Positions 27,565-36,466 of a stretch of DNA of 64,000 nucleotides are shown here, one piece after another. Below the pieces are notes generated by a model, which had not been told where the DNA came from, searched no databases, and saw nothing but the letters and a program-made list of their open reading frames with translations. The translations under genes and the position numbers were made by a program. Within the stretch, counting starts at the first letter, position 1, and each line of letters opens with the position of its first letter. Origin of the DNA: Acidobacteriia bacterium AH_259_A11_L15 (GTDB lineage: Bacteria > Acidobacteriota > Terriglobia > Acidiferrales > 2-02-FULL-67-57). The DNA lies in NCBI GenBank assembly GCA_027717655.1, contig JALLOH010000001.1:1-64000 (forward strand), read 5' to 3'.

Positions 27565-28671
27565 ATGGAGCGCGCCAAGGTCCTCATCGTCGGAGGCGGC
27601 GTGGTGGGCTGCGCCATCGCCGCCGAATTGGCTCCCCACACCCGTGACGTCTTTCTGCTCGAGCAACTGCCGCGGCTGGGAATGGCCACCAGCACTCGCA
27701 ACAGCGGCGTCATCCACTCCGGCCTCTACTACTCGCCCGGCTCCCTCAAGGCCCGCCACTGCGTCGAGGGCAATCGCCTCACCTACGAATTCTGCCGCGC
27801 ACACCACATTCCCCATCAAAACACCGGCAAGTTCGTGGTCGCCACCACTCCCGAGGAAGAAGAAGAGATTCATTCCCTGCTCGCCTGCGGCCGGGAAAAC
27901 GGCGTGGAAGGCCTGGAGCTGGTGAGCGCGGCCGAGCTCAAGCGCCACGAGCCCCACGTGGCCGCCCGCTGCGCCCTGCGGGTGCCTTCCAGTGGGTTGG
28001 TGGAAAGCGAGGCCCTAGTAAAAGGCTACGCGGCCCGGGCCGCCGCGCACGGCGCCTACCTTGCCACCAACGCTCGCCTCGAATTGGTCGAGCCGCGACC
28101 CGACTTTGTCCGGGTCACCGCCGGGCCGGCGGGCGAGCTGGAAACCCGGGTGTTCATCAACGCCGCCGGCCTCTTCGCCGACGAGGTGGCCGCCTTGTTC
28201 GGAAACCGGCAGTACAAGATTTACCCCTGCCGCGGCGAATACTGGGAGACGGTCCCTTCCAAGGTCCACCTGGTCAATCGCCTCGTCTATCCCGCCCCCG
28301 ACCCCTCCGGCCTCAGCCTCGGCGTCCACTTGACCAAGACTCTCGGAGGAACTTTGCTGCTGGGGCCCAACGCCCGCTACATCGAGGAGAAAAACGACTA
28401 CGAGCGCGGCCGCGAATCCCGCCAGGAATTTTGCGCCCGCGTCCAAAAGCTCCTGCCCCAGGTCCAGCCCCAGGACTTGCGCCCCGCCTACTCCGGCATC
28501 CGGGCCAAGCTCGCCCCGCCCGGCCACCACGGCATGGCCGACTTTGTGCTGACCCGCGACCCCGCCTATCCCCACGTGATTCATCTGGTAGGGATCGACT
28601 CGCCCGGCCTGACCGCCGCCCCCTCCCTGGCCCGGCGCGTGGCTCATCTTGTGCGGGAATCTCTCGCCTGA
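27565..28671 (+). CDS. lhgO: L-2-hydroxyglutarate oxidase family FAD enzyme
   Basis: 368 residues. The N-terminal Rossmann motif (VGGGVVGCAIAAEL) binds FAD. The phrases TSTRNSGVIHSGLYY and PCRGEYW are characteristic of LhgO/L2HGDH, as is the C-terminal GIRAKLAPPG and GIDSPGLTAAPSLA. The enzyme oxidises L-2-hydroxyglutarate to 2-oxoglutarate with electrons going to oxygen or the quinone pool. It could repair side products of dehydrogenases in the same cell. No close partner gene. Confidence 0.88.
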   Translation: MERAKVLIVGGGVVGCAIAAELAPHTRDVFLLEQLPRLGMATSTRNSGVIHSGLYYSPGSLKARHCVEGNRLTYEFCRAHHIPHQNTGKFVVATTPEEEEEIHSLLACGRENGVEGLELVSAAELKRHEPHVAARCALRVPSSGLVESEALVKGYAARAAAHGAYLATNARLELVEPRPDFVRVTAGPAGELETRVFINAAGLFADEVAALFGNRQYKIYPCRGEYWETVPSKVHLVNRLVYPAPDPSGLSLGVHLTKTLGGTLLLGPNARYIEEKNDYERGRESRQEFCARVQKLLPQVQPQDLRPAYSGIRAKLAPPGHHGMADFVLTRDPAYPHVIHLVGIDSPGLTAAPSLARRVAHLVRESLA

Positions 28672-28929
28672 TGGTGTATGACCGGAAAGCACCTGCCCGC
28701 AACGATGCTGCCCCAACCCAGCAGCAAAAAGGGAAAAGCTACCGCGGGTGGCAGCGGCGGGCGGCACCGGCGTCCCGCTTGCCCTGCTTGCCCTGAGCGG
28801 AGCCGAAGGGAGCGGAGCCGAAGGGAGCGGAGTCGAAGGGCCGGTGTCTTCCCCGCTCCGGATAACCCCTCGCCACCTCCGCCACTGGCAACGGGGCGGG
28901 CCGCCCTGCTCTCGCCGCCCAGTCGGCTC
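28672..28929. other. Gene-free gap with dispersed-repeat sequence
   Basis: No credible gene. It contains the tandem 15-base repeat listed separately and GC-rich sequence resembling other repeat debris in the window. Confidence 0.5.
28796..28840. repeat. Three-copy 15-base tandem repeat
   Basis: The unit AGCCGAAGGGAGCGG occurs twice exactly (28801-28830) and then once as AGTCGAAGGG, preceded by a partial copy (CTGAGCGG). Sequence of the form CTGAGCGGAG(C/T)CGAAGGG is, from memory, a common dispersed repeat of environmental bacteria; a rearranged relative occurs at about 57652-57700. Confidence 0.7.
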
Positions 28930-29919
28930 TTAGCGAAAGGCCGGCAGCACCTCGCGCTGGTAGATTTCCAGCGTCTGCTCCTCCTCGCCGCACATCAGGT
29001 AGATGTTGAACTGGGTGACCCCCGCCCGCGCCAGTTCTTTCAGCTTCTTCCGGTGGGCTTCCACGTCGCCCACAATGCAGAACCGGTCCACCACCTCATC
29101 AGACACGAAGCCCTCGTTCTCGCTCCCCACCTCGCAGTGCTGCCCGTAATCGTAGCCGGGCCGGTCCTGCACGTAGATGGTCAACCCCTCGGGCAGCTCC
29201 TTGGGGTCGTAGCGCTTCAGCAAATCCACCACATGGTTCGAGACCAGCGCCGGGAACCAGCGCACTCGCTCCCGCGCCTTCTCCAGGTCGGCCGACACCC
29301 ACACCGGGGCCGCCGACATCACCTCAATCTTCTTTGGGTCGCGCCCCGCTTCCCGGGCCCCTTCCCGCACCGAACCCAGGCACCAGGAAATCAGCTCGGG
29401 GTCTGCGATCTGCAAAATGACCCCGTCGGCCACCCTCCCCGCCAAGCGCAGCACCTTCGGCCCGTAGCCCGCAATCCAGACCCGCGGCGACCCGTTGGCC
29501 CAGCTCAACCGGGCCCGGTGCCCGTCGTGCACCACCTCGCGGCCGGCCGTCAGTTCCCGAAACAGCTGCACCGATTCTCCCAGCCGCTCCACCGTCGTCG
29601 GCCTCTTGCCCAACACCCGCCGGGAACTGTCCCCGCGGCCGATCCCCAGCTCCATCCGCCCGCCGGAAATCAGGTTCAGGGTCGCATAGAGACTCGCCGT
29701 GACCGTCACATCCCGCACCGCCGGGTTCGTCACGCAGGTCCCCAGTCGCATCCGCTCGGTGTTCGCCGCCATCAGCGTCAACAACGGGTACGGGTCCTTC
29801 CACAGCACGTGCGAATCAAACAGCCACCCGTACCGGAAGCCGGCCGCCTCCGCTTCACGGGCAAGCTGTTGCACCCGCTCCACCGAAACGTCCGGCTTCA
29901 AGGTGATCCCGAACTCCAT
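28930..29919 (-). CDS. Luciferase-like (LLM) F420-dependent oxidoreductase, TIGR03842-like
   Basis: 329 residues, start ATG 29919 after GAGGAGC. A complete bacterial-luciferase TIM barrel: EFGITLKP first strand, RLGTCVTNPAVRDVTVTAS, ELGIGRGDSSRRVLGK and SPRVWIAGYGPKVLRLAGRVADGVILQ. These match, from memory, the TIGR03842 group of F420-dependent enzymes, which often accompanies hydantoinase and nitrilase genes. If so it belongs to the pyrimidine/hydantoin set despite its opposite strand. FMN as cofactor cannot be excluded, and no F420 biosynthesis gene is in the window. Confidence 0.8.
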   Translation of the reverse strand: MEFGITLKPDVSVERVQQLAREAEAAGFRYGWLFDSHVLWKDPYPLLTLMAANTERMRLGTCVTNPAVRDVTVTASLYATLNLISGGRMELGIGRGDSSRRVLGKRPTTVERLGESVQLFRELTAGREVVHDGHRARLSWANGSPRVWIAGYGPKVLRLAGRVADGVILQIADPELISWCLGSVREGAREAGRDPKKIEVMSAAPVWVSADLEKARERVRWFPALVSNHVVDLLKRYDPKELPEGLTIYVQDRPGYDYGQHCEVGSENEGFVSDEVVDRFCIVGDVEAHRKKLKELARAGVTQFNIYLMCGEEEQTLEIYQREVLPAFR

Positions 29920-30089
29920 GGCTTGTTGCTCCTCGTTCGAAAAAAATTCCTCCCCTTCACCTCACCCTGGGAAGTTGAACTCAACCGTGGAAGGTTCCGC
30001 TTCCTTCGCCCCCGAAAAAGCGCCTGCTTAGATGGCTATGGTAGCACGTCGCCCAAAGTCAATAACAATTTTCTTGGTTCCCGGCGGCC

Positions 30090-31028
30090 CTAGACCTCCT
30101 GCGAGCAGAGCCACTCCCAGGTGTGCCTCAAACCTTCCTCCAGCGACACCGTTGCCTTCCAGCCCAGGTGCTGCCCGGCACGGCCCGGATCCAGGATGTT
30201 CACCGGAATATCGGCCGGTCGCGCCGCCTGACTGTCAATCCTGGCCCGCCGGCCGGTAACCTCTTCCATCTTCTTGATCAGCTCCCGCAGGGAGATACCC
30301 ACCCCCGTGCCGATGTTGAATACCCGGAACGAGGACTGCTGGCCCAGGGCCGCTCGGAACCCCCGGGCCACGTCGCTTACATAGACATAATCGCGCACCA
30401 CCGACCCGTCGCCCCACAAGGGTATCGGCTCGCCGCGCTTCAACCGCGCCAGGAACGCCCCCACCACTCCCTGCTCCCCCTCTACCGGCCCGCGCGGGCC
30501 GTACGCGTTGCTGATGCGCAGGACCGTGTACTCCAGGCCCTGCAACCGCTCGAACAACGCCAGGTACTTCTCGCACGCCAGCTTGGTGATGCCGTAGGAA
30601 GACCGGGGCTCGGTCGGGTGGCTCTCTCCAATCGGCAGGCCCTGCGCTTCCCCATACACCGTCCCGCCGGAAGAAGAAAACACCACCCGCTTCACCTTCT
30701 CTTGAACGCACGCCTCCAGCAGCTGCACCGTCCCCACCAGATTCGTCTCCAAGTCAAAAACCGGGTCGCGGTTCGAGGAAGAAGGCACCGTCGTGCCCAC
30801 CAGGTGAATGACGGTCTCGCAACCTTCCACCGCCTTGCCCAACTCTCCGGGCTGCCGGAAGTCCCCCTCGACCACCTCAACTTGCTGGAGGACAGGCGGC
30901 AAGTGGTGAGTTGCGCGCCCCGGCTGGTCGAACACCCGCACCGGATAGCCTTCCCCCACCAGCAGCTCCACCAGGTGCGACCCCAGGAAGCCTGCCCCGC
31001 CCAATACCAGGCAGCGTCGAGCCTTCAC
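30090..31028 (-). CDS. NAD-dependent epimerase/dehydratase, UDP-glucose 4-epimerase-like
   Basis: 312 residues from GTG 31028, which has a strong GGAGAGAAGGGGGG region upstream; the longer open frame is leader. Short-chain dehydrogenase features: GGAGFLGSH nucleotide loop, catalytic SYGITK (Tyr-x-x-x-Lys) with the Ser of VVFSSSGGTVYG. The C-terminal half (ISNAYGPRG, RDYVYVSDVARG) is that of GalE-like and related UDP-sugar enzymes. It likely prepares a nucleotide sugar for the adjacent glycosyltransferases. First of the polysaccharide genes. Confidence 0.85.
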   Translation of the reverse strand: MKARRCLVLGGAGFLGSHLVELLVGEGYPVRVFDQPGRATHHLPPVLQQVEVVEGDFRQPGELGKAVEGCETVIHLVGTTVPSSSNRDPVFDLETNLVGTVQLLEACVQEKVKRVVFSSSGGTVYGEAQGLPIGESHPTEPRSSYGITKLACEKYLALFERLQGLEYTVLRISNAYGPRGPVEGEQGVVGAFLARLKRGEPIPLWGDGSVVRDYVYVSDVARGFRAALGQQSSFRVFNIGTGVGISLRELIKKMEEVTGRRARIDSQAARPADIPVNILDPGRAGQHLGWKATVSLEEGLRHTWEWLCSQEV

Positions 31029-31229
31029 CGCCGCCCCCCTTCTCTCCGGAAGGCCACCATTTGGGTTTTGCTGGCGGGGCCTGCCCCGCCCAGCACCAAA
31101 CATCGACCGCCGCTCACGCCGTTCCCTCCCGCAGCCGCAGTCTAGCAGAAGCCTGCTCGCTTGCGGCACGTCCCCCTGCCCAAGCCGGGCTTGCCCGCTT
31201 CCCAGTCCCGCGCTAGACTTCCGTTGCCC

Positions 31230-32381
31230 GTGATCTCGGTTTGCCTCCCTACCAAGAACGCCGGACCCCAGTTTGCGCGCAACTTGCGCGCCTGGCGCCA
31301 GCAGCGGACCGAAGAAGAATTCGAACTGGTTGTCGTCGACTCCGGCTCCCGCGACGCCACCCTCTCAACCGCCCGCGAGCTCGGCGCCCGCCTCCATACC
31401 ATCCCGCCCCAACAGTTCAACCACGGCGAAACCCGAAATCTGCTCGCCCGCCAGGCACGGGGCGACCTGCTGGTCTTCACCGTCCAGGATGCTCGCCCGG
31501 CCAATGAGGCCGTTCTGGCCGAACTCACCCGACCCTTGCGCCAACAGCCGGGGCTCGCCGCCGTGACCGGAAAACAGCTCCCTCACCCCGACGCCGACCC
31601 CGTCGCCCAATGGGAAGTCCACTACCACAACTCCGTCCTCGACCCGGCCCCCGCCTGGCAACCTCCCCTCCGCAACCTTTCCGGAAACTTCCTTCACCGC
31701 CTGCGCGGCCTGGCGTTCGACAATGTCTGCTCCGCTTTGCACCGCCGCGTCTGGCAGCAGCTCCCCTTTGCCCGCCTCGACTACGCCGAGGACCTCGACT
31801 GGGCCCTGCGCGCCCGGCGCGCCGGCCATTCCTTCTTGCGCAACCCCGCCGCCCGCGTCTACCACTCCCACAACCGTCAACCCTACCAGCGGCTCAAGCG
31901 AGCCTTCGTCGCCCGTCGCGCCACCAACCGTATCCTGGAGTTGGCGCCGAATCTCCCCTCCCTGAACGAAGAAGAAATTCTCTCCGGGATCGGAACCTAC
32001 GCGGCTGTCCTCGCGCTCCTCCGTCATCAGTTAGGCGCCGCCCATGAACCCGTCAAGCAACTGCGCCTCCCCACCAGCCCCCTCCACCCGTTCCGCCGCG
32101 CTCTCTGCCGCGCCCCCCTGGCCCCCGTGCAGCGACTGGCATCCCGCCTGCGATCCCGGTTTGTCCCCGACCGTCTCTGCGGCGACTTCAATGCCGCCGC
32201 CCGGCCGCTGGTCAGCTTCCACGGCGGCCTCGCCCGCTCCAAGGCCCGCTTCGTGACCCTCCAGCTCGGCCTGCAGGTACTGGGCGACTTCCTGGGTGAT
32301 TTTGCCTACGCGGCGGAAAGGCAGGGCTCTGTTCCGGACTGGTGGGAAGAGCTCAGCAGCTACCTGGCCAGCGGCGTCTAG
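31230..32381 (+). CDS. Family 2 glycosyltransferase
   Basis: About 383 residues from GTG 31230 (TTG codons at 31161 and 31224 are alternatives; none has a good ribosome-binding site). The GT-A core begins at once with ISVCLPTKN, then VVVDSGSRDAT and the metal-binding region around FTVQDARP. The acceptor part has LDYAEDLDWALRARRAG, similar to the ED-W motif of rhamnosyltransferase-like enzymes. It should add a sugar from a nucleotide donor on the cytosolic side during surface glycan synthesis. It converges on the AlkP-fold gene, stops 8 bases apart. Confidence 0.82.
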   Translation: MISVCLPTKNAGPQFARNLRAWRQQRTEEEFELVVVDSGSRDATLSTARELGARLHTIPPQQFNHGETRNLLARQARGDLLVFTVQDARPANEAVLAELTRPLRQQPGLAAVTGKQLPHPDADPVAQWEVHYHNSVLDPAPAWQPPLRNLSGNFLHRLRGLAFDNVCSALHRRVWQQLPFARLDYAEDLDWALRARRAGHSFLRNPAARVYHSHNRQPYQRLKRAFVARRATNRILELAPNLPSLNEEEILSGIGTYAAVLALLRHQLGAAHEPVKQLRLPTSPLHPFRRALCRAPLAPVQRLASRLRSRFVPDRLCGDFNAAARPLVSFHGGLARSKARFVTLQLGLQVLGDFLGDFAYAAERQGSVPDWWEELSSYLASGV

Positions 32382-32388
32382 CCCGCGG

Positions 32389-34083
32389 TTACTCCAGATA
32401 GCCTAGCTGCCGCAAGCGTTCCGCCAACTGCCGCTCCTCTTCGGGCGAATACCCGGAGCCGGGCCGGGCCGCGACCGCAGCACCGCTCCCCCACCGCACC
32501 GGGTGCGCCTCCAGATATTCCGGCGCGAAGGCCTCCACCAGCACCCGCCCTTCCAGGCGCTCCTCCACCGGCAAACCCAAAGCGTGGAGCACCGTGGGCA
32601 AGACATCGAGGAGGCTCGCCGAGCTCAACCGCCGCCCCCTGGCAAAACAAGGCCCCGCGGCCAACAGGATCCCTTCCCGCATGTGCGTCCCGCTGTCGTA
32701 GAGCGCCGCTTTTCTTTCCCGCGGCAAGCCGAAAAAAGAATCCTTCTCATGGCCCAGCTCCACGGCGACCCGGTAGGCGTAATCCCGCAGACACACGTGC
32801 AGGTCGGGCAGCTCCGCCAGCGCCTCCCCCGCAAACAAGTCCTCGCGTCGATAGACGCCTTCCACCACCGGCCGGCCATCCTCGGGGTCGCGCAGACCCT
32901 TCAAGGCTTGGATAATCTCCTCGCGGACCGCTTCGTATTCCTTCCCCGCCTGCACAATCCCTTCCGGCTCCCGCCCCTGCAAGTTGACGAAGATCGCGCC
33001 CGTCTCCCCCACCGGATAGGCGCGCGTCCGGCTCCAGTTCACAGCCCGCTCCGGATCGCTCAGCACCCAGGGGGGCAGGACGGAATCGCCCCGCTGCCAC
33101 CGCTGGGCTCCCTGTTGCACCAGAGCCTGCACGGCCCGAGGAATCCTCCCCGCCTTCCGCGCCGCCGAAGCCGTCAACCGCCACGTCCGCTCCCACCCGG
33201 AGCGCGGCCGCAGCCAGCCCTGCCGCGCCAGAAACCCGTCCAGGTAAAACTCCTTTTCCAAACGGCCGAATCCGTGGTCGGAGAGGATCACCCAGGAGCA
33301 ATCCGCGTGCTGTGCTCGCCACTTCCCGATAGCCGCGTCGGCTCGCTCATAGGCGGCCAGCAAGGGACTGCTGTCCGCCGGTACGCCCTTCCCCTGCCGG
33401 AGTTCTTCGAACTCGCTCCAGAACAAGTGCTGCGCCCGATCCGGCGCCACGATCACCCCGAAAAAAACATCCCACCGCTCCCGCCCCAGCAGAAACTCGG
33501 CCACCGCCAACTGCTGCTCCAGGTGCGCCAGTATGGTCTGCCGGCGTCGCGCCCGGGGGTCGCCGTTGCCCGAGCGCTGCTCGGTTCGCATCGCTCGCTC
33601 CAACTCGTCGATTTCAATCGAATACCCCGGAAAGTGCCGCAGCAGCTCCTGTTTGAAGGCAGACGGATAGGTGAACTCGCTCTCCCGGCTCGGACTATCC
33701 ATCCCCGAAACCATCACCCCGTTCAGCGCCTCCGGCGGATAGCTGATGGGGACATTGAAGACGCACACCCGCTTGCCGGAGGCGCTCACGTAGTCCCACA
33801 GCTTCGGGCCCGGCACGCAACCCCCATTGATTAGCTCCAGCCGGTAGCTATCCTTGCGGCGGCGATAGAAATCGTACAGTCCGTGGTAGCCCGGATTCCT
33901 TCCGGTGACCAACGACGGCCACGCCGCCGCGCTGTGCGGCGGCACGGTGGACTCCAGCGGCGAGCGCACCCCTTCCTGCATCAGCCCCGCCAGGTACGGC
34001 AACCGACCCTGCCCGATCAGGAAATCAATGACGGTGAAAGTGGCCCCGTCCAGGCCCAGGAGAATCAATCGCGGCTCAGCCAC
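32389..34083 (-). CDS. Alkaline-phosphatase-superfamily phosphohydrolase
   Basis: 564 residues, GTG start at 34083. The first metal Asp is in LLGLDGATF and the nucleophile Ser/Thr in AAAWPSLVTGRNPG, with the later metal site in ILSDHGFG and the His of DSGTHMREG. This is the large cytosolic-type AlkP group often annotated as predicted type I phosphodiesterase. No signal peptide is visible. Its position between glycosyltransferase and sulfotransferase genes suggests work on a nucleotide sugar, PAP or phospho-glycan. The exact reaction is unknown. Confidence 0.85.
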   Translation of the reverse strand: MAEPRLILLGLDGATFTVIDFLIGQGRLPYLAGLMQEGVRSPLESTVPPHSAAAWPSLVTGRNPGYHGLYDFYRRRKDSYRLELINGGCVPGPKLWDYVSASGKRVCVFNVPISYPPEALNGVMVSGMDSPSRESEFTYPSAFKQELLRHFPGYSIEIDELERAMRTEQRSGNGDPRARRRQTILAHLEQQLAVAEFLLGRERWDVFFGVIVAPDRAQHLFWSEFEELRQGKGVPADSSPLLAAYERADAAIGKWRAQHADCSWVILSDHGFGRLEKEFYLDGFLARQGWLRPRSGWERTWRLTASAARKAGRIPRAVQALVQQGAQRWQRGDSVLPPWVLSDPERAVNWSRTRAYPVGETGAIFVNLQGREPEGIVQAGKEYEAVREEIIQALKGLRDPEDGRPVVEGVYRREDLFAGEALAELPDLHVCLRDYAYRVAVELGHEKDSFFGLPRERKAALYDSGTHMREGILLAAGPCFARGRRLSSASLLDVLPTVLHALGLPVEERLEGRVLVEAFAPEYLEAHPVRWGSGAAVAARPGSGYSPEEERQLAERLRQLGYLE

Positions 34084-34109
34084 GGTAGGTTCCTGCTCTT
34101 TCGCGCGCG

Positions 34110-35036
34110 ATGGCCATCGCTCGTTCGTATATCATAGCAGTCGCGCAGCCGCAATTCGCGCGGCTGCCGGGAGAAACCGGGGTGCGAATCGGGCAGCTCG
34201 CCCGGCATTGGCTGGGCAAAATGAACGGCTTGGGGTACGAACTGGCCTTCCGCCTCTGGGAACTGGCCGGAAACCGCCACCCGCGGCTCGCGCAACCCCT
34301 TTTCTTCCTCGGCTGCCCCCGCTCCGGCACCACCTTGGCCGTCGAGCTGTTCGCTCGCCATCCGGACGTCGTCAATCTCTCCGAAGCCCAGGAAATCTGG
34401 GACCCCCTCCATCACCTCGATCCCGAGGCCGACCACCACTGGCCGGCGGAGAAAGTGACCCCGGAAGACGCCCGGCGCCTGCACGCTCGCTTCGAATTCC
34501 ACCGCCGCCTTCACCGCGCTCGCCGCCTGGTCAACAAGAATCCCCGCAACTCAGTCCGCGTGGCTTACCTCCGCGCCATCTTTCCCGACGCCCGCTTCCT
34601 CCACCTCATCCGCGACGGCCGCGCCGTTGCCCATTCGCTGGTCGAAGAAACCAGCCGCGACCCCGAACGCCAGCGCTTCCCTTTCGGCAATTTCTGCAAG
34701 CCCCCGAACTGGCGAACCCTCTTGCGGGAGGACCCGTTCGAACAAGCCGCCTTGCAATGGCGCGAAATCCTCCGCACTGTCCGGGATGCCCGTCCCACCC
34801 TGGGCTCGAGCTACCTCGAACTCCGCTACGAGGAACTCTGCGAGGATCCCCGGGGCGTCTTGCGCCGCGCCTACGACTTCGCCGGCCTGCGCACCGATAA
34901 CGACACCCTGAAGCGCTTGCCCTCACGCCTGGATTCCCAGAACTTCAAGTGGCGCACCGCCCTCCGCCCCCAGCAGATCGAAACTCTCCACCGCATTCAG
35001 GCTCCCTTGCTCCAAGAATTGGGCTATCCCCACTAG
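34110..35036 (+). CDS. Sulfotransferase-family protein (PAPS-dependent)
   Basis: 308 residues. The 5'-phosphosulfate loop is LGCPRSGTT (about residues 68-76) and the 3'-phosphate site is HLIRDGRAVAHSLVEE with the conserved Arg and Ser. A Lys in VNKNPRN follows the usual acceptor region. The family transfers sulfate from PAPS to hydroxyl groups of glycans or small molecules. In this polysaccharide region the acceptor is probably the exported glycan, which would make the polymer anionic. Its stop overlaps that of the convergent glycosyltransferase gene. Confidence 0.88.
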   Translation: MAIARSYIIAVAQPQFARLPGETGVRIGQLARHWLGKMNGLGYELAFRLWELAGNRHPRLAQPLFFLGCPRSGTTLAVELFARHPDVVNLSEAQEIWDPLHHLDPEADHHWPAEKVTPEDARRLHARFEFHRRLHRARRLVNKNPRNSVRVAYLRAIFPDARFLHLIRDGRAVAHSLVEETSRDPERQRFPFGNFCKPPNWRTLLREDPFEQAALQWREILRTVRDARPTLGSSYLELRYEELCEDPRGVLRRAYDFAGLRTDNDTLKRLPSRLDSQNFKWRTALRPQQIETLHRIQAPLLQELGYPH

Positions 35037-36373
35037 GCGGCCGCCAGAACCGACTCGTACCGCGCCAGGAGCTCTTCGGCGTAGGCTTCGATGGTCTTCA
35101 CCGGCGGCATCTGCCGGGACAAGCGCGGCAGGAGGCCCGGCTCTCGCAGGCACCGTTCCAGCGTCGCCGCCAGCGCTTCCGGGTCGCCGACGGGCACCAC
35201 CAACCCGTTCTCTCCGTCCCGCACCATCTCCACCAGCCCACCCATGTCGGAGACGATCAGCGGCAGCCGGGCGGCCTGGGCCGCGTGCAAGACCAGCGGC
35301 GTGTTCTCGTACCAAACCGATGGCACTACCAGCACGTCCAATTCGCTCAGCACCCGCCCCATCTCTTGATGCGGAAACGTGCCCCGAAACTCGATCCCCT
35401 CAAGGCCGGACGCCTGCCCCTGTACCTGTTCACCATAGGGCGGGGCGAAGTCGAGACGACCGTAGACCTCCAGCCGGGCTTGACTCCCGGCTTTCAGTCG
35501 CCGAAAAGCTTCCACCAGCACGTGCAACCCCTTGTGCGGAGCAATAGCTCCGATGAAGCCGATCCGCAGCGGCCCCTCAAACCGCCGCGACGTCAGACTT
35601 GCCGCCCAGCGGGTATCAATCCCAAAACCCACCAGCTCCATCCGCTCCGTCGGCACCCGGTTTTCCGCAAACCGGTCCCGCATAAACCGCGAGGCTACCA
35701 GGAGCCGGGAGAATTTCTCCGCTACCTGCCGGTTCCACTCCGCCCGCTTCACCAGCGACGTGACGGCCCGCGCCGAGGCCAGCAGCCCCCCCAGCGCCGG
35801 CGCCAGGCGGCGCGCCGCCAGGTTGAACACCGGCTCGGGAACGGCCGATAACAGCGGCCGATAGGACCGCGCCCGTTGATAGCTCGTGGCCACGCACTTG
35901 GCGCACTTGGCAAGGTTCGTCGGCCCGTTGCACAGCGACTGGTCATAGCGCAGGAGCTGCGACGTGGGACAAATCAGCCAGAAATCCGTAGCGGTAAAGA
36001 CTACAGGGATACCCAGCGCGTAGGCGGCTGTGGCCGCCGCGGTGGTGACGTTGCCAAAGTGGTGCACATGCACCAGGTCCGGGCGTTTCGCGCCCAGCCA
36101 CGCTCGCAGGTACTCCTCCACGGCCGGAAAGTGGTACTGCGCACGCATCGGGTCGTCGCTGCGCGACGCATTCAGCCGCAGCCGATGCACCGGAACGCCC
36201 CCGTAAGGCTGGTCCGCGCCGCTCACCGGCTCGGCGGCTCGCCAGTCCTCGCACGTCAGCACTTCCACCTCGTGCCCGCGTCGCTGCATCTCCCGCGCCA
36301 CCTCATACGTCAGCACTTCCGTGCCGCCGCTGAACCGTGGGAGGAAGAGGTGGGATACGTAGAGGATTTTCAT
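35033..36373 (-). CDS. Family 4 glycosyltransferase
   Basis: 446 residues with a GT-B fold. The N-terminal half starts MKILYVSHLFLPRFSGGTEVLTYE, a common acceptor-domain opening. The C-terminal half has the donor loop FIGAIAPHKGLHVLVEAFRRL and the E-x7-E motif region near VPSVWYENTPLVLHAAQAARLP. A run CNGPTNLAKCAKC at about 148-160 with three Cys is unusual and may bind a metal. It should transfer a sugar from UDP- or GDP-sugar during surface glycan assembly. Confidence 0.88.
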   Translation of the reverse strand: MKILYVSHLFLPRFSGGTEVLTYEVAREMQRRGHEVEVLTCEDWRAAEPVSGADQPYGGVPVHRLRLNASRSDDPMRAQYHFPAVEEYLRAWLGAKRPDLVHVHHFGNVTTAAATAAYALGIPVVFTATDFWLICPTSQLLRYDQSLCNGPTNLAKCAKCVATSYQRARSYRPLLSAVPEPVFNLAARRLAPALGGLLASARAVTSLVKRAEWNRQVAEKFSRLLVASRFMRDRFAENRVPTERMELVGFGIDTRWAASLTSRRFEGPLRIGFIGAIAPHKGLHVLVEAFRRLKAGSQARLEVYGRLDFAPPYGEQVQGQASGLEGIEFRGTFPHQEMGRVLSELDVLVVPSVWYENTPLVLHAAQAARLPLIVSDMGGLVEMVRDGENGLVVPVGDPEALAATLERCLREPGLLPRLSRQMPPVKTIEAYAEELLARYESVLAAA

Positions 36374-36412
36374 CGCCCGGGCTCGCGCCGATTATACCTT
36401 CCCTGCCTCGCG

Positions 36413-36441
36413 TTGACACTTGGGCGGCCGCCCCCTACCAT
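36413..36441 (+). promoter_or_regulatory. Sigma70-type promoter for dihydropyrimidinase
   Basis: TTGACA at 36413-36418 and TACCAT at 36436-36441 with an ideal 17-base spacer, then AGGAGGGG and the ATG at 36467, so the leader is about 20 bases. Confidence 0.65.
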
Positions 36442-36466
36442 AAAACCGCCAGCCAGGAGGGGAGCA

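Noticed and set aside
28796..28840. Possible CRISPR array
   Set aside because: The 15-base units are directly tandem with no spacers, and no cas genes are present anywhere in the window.
35876..36466. 197-residue N-terminal extension of the dihydropyrimidinase
   Set aside because: The ATG at 36467 has an ideal ribosome-binding site and promoter, gives the usual family length, and the extension overlaps a glycosyltransferase gene.
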